The notes beneath the pieces were generated by a model that had not been told where the DNA came from, did no database searches, and saw nothing but the letters and a program-made list of their open reading frames with translations. From Nitrospina sp. (lineage in GTDB: Bacteria > Nitrospinota > Nitrospinia > Nitrospinales > VA-1), in contig NZYH01000057.1 of NCBI GenBank assembly GCA_002697825.1, forward strand, positions 1 through 12,978: a DNA stretch of 12,978 bases, written 5' to 3'. The position numbers were made by a program, and so were the translations under genes. Below, piece by piece: positions 6,844 to 12,978 of the stretch (the stretch's first letter is position 1; every line of letters begins with the position of its first letter).

Positions 6844-8175
6844 ATGAGTGAACTAATTACATTTGTTAATCATGCTTCGGTAATTTTTTCTTTTAAAAAT
6901 ATTAGATTAATCACGGATCCATGGATTTTTGGAACTGCATTCAATGATGGTTGGGATCTAGTTTCTAAGTCAAAATTTTCAATAGATGATTTTCAAAATA
7001 TAACTCATATTTGGTTTTCACACGAACACCCAGATCACTTCAATCCATTCATACTGAAACAAATTCCAGAAAATATACGAAATAAAATTACAATATTATT
7101 TCAAAACACATTAGATCATCGTGTTGCAACTTTATGTCGTAAATTAAATTTTAAAAAAATTATTGAAATGAAACCCGAAGAATCTATTTCATTAAGTGAA
7201 GAATTTCAAATAAAATGTGTTCCAAATGGAACATATGATTCTTGGTTTTATGCAAAAATAGATGATACTAAAATTCTCAACATAAATGATTGTATGGTTG
7301 ACAGTGTTTCACAAGTAAAAATTATTAAAAAACAAATTTCCGACGTTGATATATTGTTAACACAATTTGGATACGCTAGTTGGGTTGGTGATCCAGAAGA
7401 TTCTGATCTTAGAAAAAATGCATCTATTGAAAAATTAAATCGTATAAAAATCCAGTCTGATTTTTTCAAACCAAAATTTATTATACCATTTGCAAGCTTT
7501 GTGAAATTTTCACATAAAGATAATCATTACATGAATGATCATATAAATAAAATTAAAAATGTTGAAAAATTTATTTTAGAAAAAACAAATTCTATTCCAA
7601 TTATTTTATATCCGGGTGATGAGTGGTCTGGCGAAAAAAAAATAAATAATTTACCTGCAATTGAACAATATGAATTAGATACTCAAAAAACATTTGAACT
7701 ACATTCTAATTTAAAAACAATAAGTTTTGAGGAATTAAAAAATCTCTCATCATCTTATATTAAAAATATTAAATTAAGAAATAATTGGAATTTTATAAAA
7801 CTTTTACATAAAATTAATTTTTTTAAGACAACGCATATTTTTCTTAAAGATTTGAATTCATCTTATTCATTTAATTTAATTAATGGTTTGGAAAATTCTC
7901 AAAAGAATAAATCAGATGTTGATATTATTACGGATTCTGATTCCTTAGGATTTGTATTTTCATGGGATTATGGAATGGACACATTGTTTGTTAATGCTAG
8001 GTTTAGAACATCAGGTGGTAAAATTATGAATTTTTTTAGATTATTTTTAATTGGAACTCTAAATAATAATGGACGAACCTTTCCTTTAGGTATAATTGGA
8101 TTTTTATTTCATGAAAGAAGTATGTGGAAAACCAAATTTTTAGAAATAATTTTAGGAAAATATGCTTTAAAATGA
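6844..8175 (+). CDS. metallo-beta-lactamase-fold protein, CMP-sialate hydroxylase-like group
   Basis: Soluble MBL-fold metalloprotein, 443 residues. It opens with ITFVNHASVIF, then LITDPWIFGTAFNDGWDLV (22-40). The metal motif HEHPDH is at 60-65 (H60, H62, D64, H65). The next block, NGTYDSWFYAK to ILNINDC (128-150), supplies D149, but the histidine that usually precedes it in MBL hydrolases is not seen. H224, H228 and H233 in SHKDNHYMNDH may complete the site. The DPW..G.AF..GW segment and the NINDC block resemble the MBL-like portion of CMP-N-acetylneuraminate hydroxylase, but the Rieske CxH motifs of that enzyme are absent. The C-terminal third (about 300-443) contains FSWDYGMDTLFVNARFRT and is not a domain I can name. 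A hydrolase or oxygenase-partner acting on an activated sugar or lipid-linked intermediate is inferred from context; UlaG-type lactonase or phosphodiesterase are alternatives. Confidence 0.8.
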   Translation: MSELITFVNHASVIFSFKNIRLITDPWIFGTAFNDGWDLVSKSKFSIDDFQNITHIWFSHEHPDHFNPFILKQIPENIRNKITILFQNTLDHRVATLCRKLNFKKIIEMKPEESISLSEEFQIKCVPNGTYDSWFYAKIDDTKILNINDCMVDSVSQVKIIKKQISDVDILLTQFGYASWVGDPEDSDLRKNASIEKLNRIKIQSDFFKPKFIIPFASFVKFSHKDNHYMNDHINKIKNVEKFILEKTNSIPIILYPGDEWSGEKKINNLPAIEQYELDTQKTFELHSNLKTISFEELKNLSSSYIKNIKLRNNWNFIKLLHKINFFKTTHIFLKDLNSSYSFNLINGLENSQKNKSDVDIITDSDSLGFVFSWDYGMDTLFVNARFRTSGGKIMNFFRLFLIGTLNNNGRTFPLGIIGFLFHERSMWKTKFLEIILGKYALK

Positions 8176-8186
8176 GTTTAAACTGA

Positions 8187-8230
8187 ATAATTCATAGATG
8201 GATAATCAGTAGTATAATTCATCTGATAAT
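8187..8230 (+). repeat. tandem imperfect repeat upstream of the GT2 operon
   Basis: The module ATAATTCAT followed closely by GATAAT occurs twice: 8187-8195 with 8201-8206, and 8214-8222 with 8225-8230. The start-to-start distance is 27 bp for the first half and 24 bp for the second. The second copy directly abuts the TATA-like TTTAAAT. It may be a regulator-binding array for the operon; the AT-rich background makes chance possible. Confidence 0.35.
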
Positions 8231-8237
8231 TTTAAAT
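8231..8237 (+). promoter_or_regulatory. TATA box for the GT2-methyltransferase-GT-C operon
   Basis: TTTAAAT is centred 26 nt before the ATG at 8260, standard spacing for a leaderless archaeal mRNA. The in-frame ATG at 8236 overlaps this box, which argues that translation starts at 8260 instead. Confidence 0.5.
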
Positions 8238-8259
8238 GATCTTATTTTTTGGTTATCAT

Positions 8260-8931
8260 ATGTATGCCATAGTTTTTGTTTTGACATTAGATGAGATTGA
8301 CGGTGTATCTGAAATTATGCCTCAAGTAAGCAAAGAATGGGTTGATAAAATCATTTTTGTAGATGGAGGTTCTACAGATGGAACAATTGAAAAAGCTAAA
8401 GAATTAGGATTTGATGTAATTCATCAGAAAAATAAGGGTGAAGGAAACGCATGTCGAGTAGGAACTGATGCAACAGAATCTGATTTTGTTATGTTTTTTA
8501 GTCCTGATGGAAATGATGTACCTGGTGACATACCAAAGTTAATTCAAAAAACAAAAGAAGGTCATGACGTTGTACACATTTCTAGATTTGGAAAAAATTC
8601 AATTAGCGATGATGCAAATTGGCTTGACCGATTCGGAAATAACATGTTTACTTTTCTAGTTAATACATTCTTTGGAGGAAATTATACTGATGCATTAAAT
8701 GGATTTAGAATTATTAAACGAAGTCTTTGGGATGAACTAAAAACTGATGCACAATGGCTCAATATTGAACAACAAACTTGTATTAGATTAGCCAAATTAA
8801 AAATACCAATATATGAAATCGAAGGTAGGGAACCAGACCGTATAGGCGGTGAAAGAAAAATGAGACCTTTGACAACAGGCGCTCAATTAAGTTATCAAAT
8901 AATAAAGGAATTTGTTAATTGGAAATGGTGA
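8260..8931 (+). CDS. GT2 glycosyltransferase, dolichol-phosphate-sugar synthase-like
   Basis: Cytoplasmic GT-A glycosyltransferase (family 2), 223 residues, the compact length of DPM1-type enzymes without membrane segments. VFVLTLDEIDG opens the nucleotide-binding fold, VDGGSTDGT (34-42) is the donor motif, NKGEGNACRVGTD (58-70) the helix after it, and SPDGND (81-86) fills the DxD metal-binding position. NGFRIIKRSLWDEL (147-160) and GGERKMRPLTTG (196-207) resemble the acceptor loop of polyprenyl-phosphate sugar synthases. I chose ATG 8260 over ATG 8236: the earlier one lies within the TATA box, and MYAIVFVLTLDE is a normal GT2 N-terminus. It is the first gene of a tight operon and probably loads a sugar on polyprenyl phosphate, which the operon's GT-C enzyme could use as donor. 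Its stop overlaps the next gene's Shine-Dalgarno. Confidence 0.88.
   Translation: MYAIVFVLTLDEIDGVSEIMPQVSKEWVDKIIFVDGGSTDGTIEKAKELGFDVIHQKNKGEGNACRVGTDATESDFVMFFSPDGNDVPGDIPKLIQKTKEGHDVVHISRFGKNSISDDANWLDRFGNNMFTFLVNTFFGGNYTDALNGFRIIKRSLWDELKTDAQWLNIEQQTCIRLAKLKIPIYEIEGREPDRIGGERKMRPLTTGAQLSYQIIKEFVNWKW
8927..8931 (+). promoter_or_regulatory. Shine-Dalgarno for the operon methyltransferase
   Basis: GGTGA, complementary to the archaeal 16S 3' end, lies 5 bases before ATG 8937 and includes the TGA stop of the GT2 gene. It favours 8937 over the earlier in-frame TTG (8919), ATG (8925) and GTG (8928), and suggests translational coupling. Confidence 0.55.
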
Positions 8932-8936
8932 AAACT

Positions 8937-9611
8937 ATGGGAGAAACAAAATGGGATATTCTGTATGATCCCAAAAAAAAGTCTTTATTTTCAAGAATAG
9001 AAGAATTTGCAATTAACACATATTTTTCAGATGTTTTTGTTAAAGCAATTTTATCTGCTTCAAAAATAAAAAGTGGAAAAATATTTGAACCTGGTTCTGG
9101 TGGTGGGATGGCATGTGCTAAATTTGCTCAAAAGGGGTTTGAAATAATATCTATGGATTTATCTGAAAATGCTTTAAAAAAAGGAAAAGAACTTTTTAAT
9201 TTTTTGTCACTTGATGGAAAATTCACATTAGGTGATCTTTTTAATTTACCAATTAAGAATAATCAATTTGACGTTGTTTTTAATCAAGGAGTAATGGAAC
9301 ATTTCCGATTAGCAAAAATGGATGCACCTGCAGGAGTTAAAGAAATGATGCGTGTTTTAAAGAAAAATGGCACTTTGGTAATTTTGGTACCTGCTTATTT
9401 TTCTCCACTATTTTTTGTTTATAGATTTTTCAAATTTTTTAATCTATTAGAGAAACATTGGCCTTACACGGATCAAGATTTTCTACATAAACATGAATTA
9501 TATGAAATGATGCAAAAAGCAGGTTGCAAAAATATTACTGTAAGAAGATTGTGGTCATCATTTTTTTTCTCAATGATAGGATATTGTAAGAAAATTGATG
9601 AGGATGAATGA
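8937..9611 (+). CDS. class I SAM-dependent methyltransferase
   Basis: Complete methyltransferase, 224 residues from the chosen ATG. Motif I is FEPGSGGGMACAKFA (50-64), one strand later D74 in ISMDLSENAL is the acidic residue that binds the ribose of SAM, TLGDLFNLP (97-105) precedes the motif for the adenine pocket, and FDVVFNQGVMEHF (111-123) is strand 4. The post-III strand is GTLVILVPAYF (145-155). The segment SPLFFVYRFFKFFNLLEKHW is aromatic and hydrophobic, and FFFSMIGYCKK lies near the end, so membrane contact or a lipid-linked substrate is possible. Starts upstream exist, but a GGTGA site 5 bases before 8937 decides for MGETKWD. It lies between a GT2 and a GT-C gene, with its TGA overlapping the next ATG, so glycan or carrier methylation is inferred. 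It is distinct from the truncated methyltransferase at the left edge. Confidence 0.9.
   Translation: MGETKWDILYDPKKKSLFSRIEEFAINTYFSDVFVKAILSASKIKSGKIFEPGSGGGMACAKFAQKGFEIISMDLSENALKKGKELFNFLSLDGKFTLGDLFNLPIKNNQFDVVFNQGVMEHFRLAKMDAPAGVKEMMRVLKKNGTLVILVPAYFSPLFFVYRFFKFFNLLEKHWPYTDQDFLHKHELYEMMQKAGCKNITVRRLWSSFFFSMIGYCKKIDEDE
9600..9607 (+). promoter_or_regulatory. Shine-Dalgarno for the operon GT-C gene
   Basis: GAGG at 9600-9603 within GAGGATGA lies 4 bases before ATG 9608, and the ATG overlaps the upstream stop as ATGA. Both point to coupled translation. A second in-frame ATG at 9617 (MKTKIIIS) is possible but more distant. Confidence 0.45.
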
Positions 9612-11245
9612 AATTTATGAAAACTAAAATAATCATTTCATACTTAATTTTAATTTCTCTTATCTCTTTAGGTTTTAAATTATATCTAGCTGATTTTTCT
9701 ATTCCTGTAAATTCTGATAACCTTTCTTATGTTTTAAATGGTGTTGCACATACTAATGGTGATTTCACACATCCACCACAAAGGGCTATGGGATGGTCAA
9801 TATTTTTATCATTATTTTTTAATTTCTTGAATTCAGAAAATTTTATTGATTACTCTAACTTGGCCAAGATTGTTAGTATTGGAATTTCCACTAGTACAAT
9901 TTTCTTAATTTATTCAGTAGGTAGAAAATTCTTTGATCAAAGATATGCACTTACTGTTTCATGTCTTTTTGCTTTTCTACCTGCTCTAAATCATAATTCT
10001 GGTTTAGCACTAAGTGAACCAATTTTTATTTTAGTTACTCTTGCATCATTTTATTTTCTATTACATGAGAAATCAAAATTCATCATTATATCTTTAGTAC
10101 TTGCTGGTCTTGCCTATTGGATAAGACTTAATGGCGTAGTAATATTCATCATCATTTCTCTTACATATCTTTTGACTTTTAAAAAATCACAAAATTTTGT
10201 AAGAAATTATGGAATTGGCATTGTACTATTTATTATTGTAATATCTCCAATGTTAATTCAAAAAAATGATTTGTATGGAGATCCATTTTATTCATCTTAT
10301 CAAGGTACATTATTTTCCAAAAATTATGAAGATCTAATTAGCAGAACAATGGGTGATGAAACAAAAACTTCTGCTTCTGAATTTATTGAAAATGAGGGGA
10401 TCTTTAGCTTTATAGATAATTTTATTCTTAAAGGTATAATTAATTCATTAAGCATTTTATCAAAATTATCTTTCCCATATTTGTTCATCCTAATTCCATT
10501 TGGAATAATTTTTTCATTCAGGGCTTTTGATCAAAATAGTAAATATGTAAAAAGAAATTGGATTTTTATTTTAAGTTCGTTCTTTTCCATGTGTCTCATT
10601 GTTGCCACAGTACCAGAAAAAAGATTCTTATTTTTCATTTTACCCTCTTTAATTCTATTTTCTGTAATTCCTATGCAACGTGTTATTGAATATGGATTAA
10701 GCACTTTTAGCTTTTCAAGAAAGCAAAAAGATATTTTCCTAATTTGTGTATTAATTATTGTTATAATACTATCAGGACTTTTTACGTTAAGATATGAACA
10801 AGCAGATCCAATTTTAGAAAATGAAAAAATTGATTTTGCGCGTTATGCACTTGAAAATTTAAATGGAAATGCATTACGTGATTTTGGTGGTATAACTGAT
10901 TATCTCACAGATGTTGTTCTCTTAGAGTATAACCATTTCAAAGACTTTGAAATGAATTATTGGATTGACAAAGAAGAAAGAAAAAAATTTAATTTTAGAA
11001 CAATTTCAATCCATGCGGATAATATTGATGAATTGATAACGAAAGGTGAAAAACTAGATTTGAAATATTTAATTTCTAATAATGAAAACACATCATTCTA
11101 TCCATATGTAGATCAAATCTATTACAATGAAGAAAATTATCCATTTTTAATCAAAATTTTTGATTCTGATGATTATGGTTTCGAAAAATTAAAAATAAAA
11201 ATATTTGAAATCAATTATAAAAAATTTCATGAATCAAGGAACTAA
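9608..11245 (+). CDS. GT-C membrane glycosyltransferase (PMT_2/ArnT-like), paralog A
   Basis: Large integral membrane protein, 545 residues, of the GT-C superfamily that transfers sugars from polyprenyl-phosphate donors outside the membrane. One N-terminal helix (about 7-27) is followed by a first outside loop with D37 in IPVNSDNLSYV, the place of the catalytic Asp in PMT/ArnT enzymes, then THPPQRAMGWSIFLSLF (54-70). About nine further hydrophobic segments reach residue 396. The last 145 residues are soluble and acidic, with NALRDFGGITDYLTD and a final NEENYPFLIKIFDS and KIKIFEINYKKF. It has the same architecture and many aligned motifs as the gene facing it at 11234-12895, so the two are diverged paralogs. 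It is third in the operon after a GT2 that may make its lipid donor. Acceptor unknown; it could be a growing glycan or a surface protein. Confidence 0.85.
   Translation: MKFMKTKIIISYLILISLISLGFKLYLADFSIPVNSDNLSYVLNGVAHTNGDFTHPPQRAMGWSIFLSLFFNFLNSENFIDYSNLAKIVSIGISTSTIFLIYSVGRKFFDQRYALTVSCLFAFLPALNHNSGLALSEPIFILVTLASFYFLLHEKSKFIIISLVLAGLAYWIRLNGVVIFIIISLTYLLTFKKSQNFVRNYGIGIVLFIIVISPMLIQKNDLYGDPFYSSYQGTLFSKNYEDLISRTMGDETKTSASEFIENEGIFSFIDNFILKGIINSLSILSKLSFPYLFILIPFGIIFSFRAFDQNSKYVKRNWIFILSSFFSMCLIVATVPEKRFLFFILPSLILFSVIPMQRVIEYGLSTFSFSRKQKDIFLICVLIIVIILSGLFTLRYEQADPILENEKIDFARYALENLNGNALRDFGGITDYLTDVVLLEYNHFKDFEMNYWIDKEERKKFNFRTISIHADNIDELITKGEKLDLKYLISNNENTSFYPYVDQIYYNEENYPFLIKIFDSDDYGFEKLKIKIFEINYKKFHESRN
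11219..11224 (-). terminator. oligo-T after GT-C paralog B
   Basis: A6 on the plus strand is T6 on the minus strand, 10 bases beyond the stop of the minus-strand GT-C gene and inside the coding end of the other paralog. It is a plausible archaeal oligo-T terminator. Confidence 0.25.
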
Positions 11246-12895
11246 CTTAAAATCATTAGAAAATTTTTCATAATCAATACGAAATAACTTTAAGTGATAA
11301 TTATAGCCATTTTCAACAGAATCATATTCTTTAATTAAATATGAATAATTTTGTTCATTATCAAATATTTTCTTAAAATCAATTCTTAGCTCATTTGTAA
11401 TGTTATGTGATCTATTTTCATAATCTATTAACAAATGAGTAATTTTTTGTTTTTCTAAGAAAAGTATATACTCATTGATATTCGTAATTTGTATTTTTTC
11501 AATATAGTCTGAATTCTTTTCTCTCTTTTCTTTACCCTCTTGAATAATATTTTGTTCTAGCCATCCAATATTTATTTTAGGTAAATCCTTTTTAAAAATC
11601 GGAAAATCTTTTGTTTCATCTATTCTCAACCAATGAAAATATAGAAACTCACATCCATCTTTACAAGTTCCAAAATCGGTATTTATTTTCACATCCATTT
11701 TTTTAATCTCTGAAAGAATCTCAAATGTCTCACGATAATGATCACTATCAATAGATTTCCATTCAACATAAGCAAATGATGACGCAACAATCAATGTCAT
11801 AATTAAAATCAAAATTAGATTTTTTCTTTCAAATTTTTCAAAGACTATTTTTAATGAATAACATGCAATTACACACAAAAATGGATACAACGCAAAAAGA
11901 TATTTTGTTTCAGAAAAATCTCTTGAATACGCATAAAATGCTGGTATTAATACCATAATTATTACAGATATTATTGTAATTTTTTTATAATCTAATTTAG
12001 TAAAAATAAAAAATATTCCTAATGGAATAAAAATTATGAATGTAGGTATTGTAATCCAACCAAAGTACATTAGAATTTTTGAAACACCATTTTCAACAAA
12101 ATTAATCATAGATGAGTTTTGATTTTCAATTGATTTTTGATAAAAATTTGGACCTGCAGAAATATGTTCAATTATTTGAGCATCTTGACTAGACTGATTA
12201 TCCAAATACAAATTTGGAGCTAACAAAATTACAAAAATGGAAATACAGATTAGATATCTAAGATAATATTTTTTGTTATTTCTATATCTTACAAAAAACA
12301 TCACTGAAATTGGTAATAATATTAAAAATCCTTCAAAACGTACAGTGCTTAAAACTCCTAAAATTGCAAATGAAAGATAAATTTTCTTAAAGTCACTAGA
12401 TAGAAATGTTGCAAGTGCTAAAGCTATTAAAAAAATATAAAATGCTTCTGGTGTACCACTTAATGAATTAATTATTAATCTTGGTTCAAGAATAAATAGT
12501 GATGCTCCACATAATGCGTAACTCTTTCTAAAAAATTTTGAACACAAAAAATAGATTGGAATAAACGTTAGTAGCGAAATTACCATCGAAGTTATTCTTT
12601 GTACATTTTGGAAATCTAAAAAATCGTTTGAATTAGTTAATTGAAAAATTAATGATAATAGAATTGGCCATCCATTGTTTAATGTTGGATATTCAGTTGG
12701 AATAGAATTTATTATACTTGCATCTATCGCATACCAAAAATATCCCTGTGCATCATTGAATATTGGCACATCCAATGGGAAAAAGTATAGTCTAATTACT
12801 AGTCCAACAAAGATCACACTTGCAGCAAAAATGTATTGTGTAACTCTTGAACTATCTAAAACATTGATTAAACTTAATTTTTGAGCTTGTTTCAT
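11234..12895 (-). CDS. GT-C membrane glycosyltransferase (PMT_2/ArnT-like), paralog B
   Basis: Integral membrane GT-C glycosyltransferase, 553 residues from the chosen start. First helix at about 20-38, then the outside loop VPIFNDAQGYFWYAID with D48 at the catalytic Asp position, then NNGWPILLSLIFQLTNSNDF (73-92). Further helices reach about residue 380, and the soluble tail contains KINTDFGTCKDGCEFLYFHW and ends with NEQNYSYLIKEYDS and HLKLFRIDYEKF. These blocks align in order with paralog A. It differs from A by a CKDGC cysteine pair and a Lys/Glu-rich insertion (GKEKREKNSDYIEK). ATG 12901 overlaps the upstream stop (ATGA) but is only 2 bases from the GGAG site; ATG 12895 is 8 bases away and is preferred. 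It is co-transcribed after another membrane protein. Its 3' end overlaps paralog A by 12 bp. Confidence 0.85.
   Translation of the reverse strand: MKQAQKLSLINVLDSSRVTQYIFAASVIFVGLVIRLYFFPLDVPIFNDAQGYFWYAIDASIINSIPTEYPTLNNGWPILLSLIFQLTNSNDFLDFQNVQRITSMVISLLTFIPIYFLCSKFFRKSYALCGASLFILEPRLIINSLSGTPEAFYIFLIALALATFLSSDFKKIYLSFAILGVLSTVRFEGFLILLPISVMFFVRYRNNKKYYLRYLICISIFVILLAPNLYLDNQSSQDAQIIEHISAGPNFYQKSIENQNSSMINFVENGVSKILMYFGWITIPTFIIFIPLGIFFIFTKLDYKKITIISVIIMVLIPAFYAYSRDFSETKYLFALYPFLCVIACYSLKIVFEKFERKNLILILIMTLIVASSFAYVEWKSIDSDHYRETFEILSEIKKMDVKINTDFGTCKDGCEFLYFHWLRIDETKDFPIFKKDLPKINIGWLEQNIIQEGKEKREKNSDYIEKIQITNINEYILFLEKQKITHLLIDYENRSHNITNELRIDFKKIFDNEQNYSYLIKEYDSVENGYNYHLKLFRIDYEKFSNDFKLVP
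11264..11268 (+). terminator. oligo-T after GT-C paralog A
   Basis: T5 lies 19 bases past the stop of the plus-strand GT-C gene and inside the opposing paralog. It is a weak candidate terminator without a hairpin. Confidence 0.2.
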
Positions 12896-12897
12896 AA

Positions 12898-12978
12898 TCA
12901 TATCTCCTTCTTTTCTAATATTCTAGTTGAACTCCAGAGTATTGCAGCTTGTATAATTGATGCTAGAACAAATACCCA
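12898..12978 (-). CDS. C-terminal end of a membrane protein, truncated by window edge
   Basis: On the minus strand, a frame open from the window edge (first codon TGG) runs 26 codons to a TGA at 12900-12898. It encodes a hydrophobic segment, WVFVLASIIQAAILW, then a basic-acidic tail STRILEKKEI, as in the last helix and cytoplasmic tail of a multi-pass protein. The stop overlaps ATG 12901 of the GT-C gene, and the GGAG site for that gene lies within this tail, so the two genes form an operon. The fragment is too short to assign a family; a flippase or polymerase of the same glycan pathway would fit the location, but that is only a guess. Confidence 0.55.
   Translation of the reverse strand, partial: WVFVLASIIQAAILWSSTRILEKKEI
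12904..12907 (-). promoter_or_regulatory. Shine-Dalgarno for GT-C paralog B
   Basis: The minus strand reads AAGGAGAT with GGAG at 12907-12904, inside the end of the upstream gene. The spacing is 8 bases to ATG 12895 and 2 bases to ATG 12901, favouring 12895. Its presence agrees with an internal operon position. Confidence 0.5.

Noticed and set aside
8176..8183. GTTTAAAC octamer also present inside the 1861-1876 palindrome, considered as a shared regulatory site
   Set aside because: Two occurrences in about 13 kb of such AT-rich sequence are close to chance, and the flanks differ between the two.
8199..8223. AGATG and CATCT as a hairpin terminator after the MBL gene
   Set aside because: Only 5 bp of stem with a 15-base loop and no following oligo-T; the direct-repeat reading explains the region better.
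8236..8238. ATG 8236 as start of the GT2 gene
   Set aside because: It overlaps the TATA-like box placed 26 nt before ATG 8260, and the extra residues MILFFGYH do not fit a GT2 N-terminus.
8919..8921. TTG 8919 as start of the operon methyltransferase
   Set aside because: A GGTGA site ideally spaced for ATG 8937 lies downstream of it, and nothing supports initiation at the TTG.
1..12978. RNA genes, CRISPR arrays, insertion sequences or phage genes
   Set aside because: I saw no regular spaced repeats, no transposase or integrase motifs, no terminal inverted repeats, and no GC-rich tRNA- or rRNA-like island, which would stand out in this background.

Overview
The window is strongly AT-rich and looks archaeal. 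Genes that open a transcription unit usually have a TATA-like element about 24-30 nt before the start codon and no Shine-Dalgarno, as expected for leaderless mRNAs. Genes inside operons instead carry GGTGA or GGAG motifs. Three chains appear to start with TTG or GTG, and AGA and ATA codons are common. A low-GC lineage such as marine ammonia-oxidising Nitrososphaeria (Nitrosopumilus-like Thaumarchaeota) would fit, but that placement is an inference; no rRNA, tRNA or housekeeping marker is present.

Every recognisable gene fits one theme: building, modifying and exporting a surface glycan or lipid-linked oligosaccharide. From left to right: the 3' part of a SAM methyltransferase (1-611, +); a GT-B glycosyltransferase (586-1794, -); a 218-bp spacer with a perfect 16-bp palindrome; an AglD/LPG-synthase-type multi-pass membrane protein (2013-2969, +); a DegT-type sugar aminotransferase (2947-4056, -); two extended-SDR nucleotide-sugar epimerase/dehydratases (4110-5135 and 5159-6124, +); a GNAT acetyltransferase (6127-6693, -); a metallo-beta-lactamase-fold protein resembling the hydrolase-like part of CMP-sialate hydroxylase (6844-8175, +); a tight three-gene operon of GT2 transferase, methyltransferase and GT-C membrane transferase (8260-11245, +); a paralogous GT-C gene facing it (11234-12895, -); and the C-terminal end of another membrane protein (12898-12978, -) translated just before that second GT-C gene.

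A plausible joint pathway, inferred from families only: the two SDRs and the aminotransferase make a deoxy-amino nucleotide sugar and the GNAT acylates it. The GT-B and GT2 enzymes load sugars on a carrier at the inner face, methyltransferases decorate the glycan, and the membrane proteins (LPG-TM, two GT-Cs, the truncated neighbour) use or move polyprenyl-linked intermediates.

The layout is a strand mosaic rather than one operon. All four convergent gene pairs overlap or nearly touch (26, 23 and 12 bp of overlap; one 2-bp gap), so 3' ends and oligo-T terminators lie in or next to the opposing gene. The most distinctive features are the tail-to-tail pair of diverged GT-C paralogs, the CMAH-like metal-hydrolase protein in a glycan locus, and several candidate operator-like palindromes or repeats at promoters. 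No spacer exceeds 300 bases, and I see no RNA gene, insertion sequence or CRISPR array.
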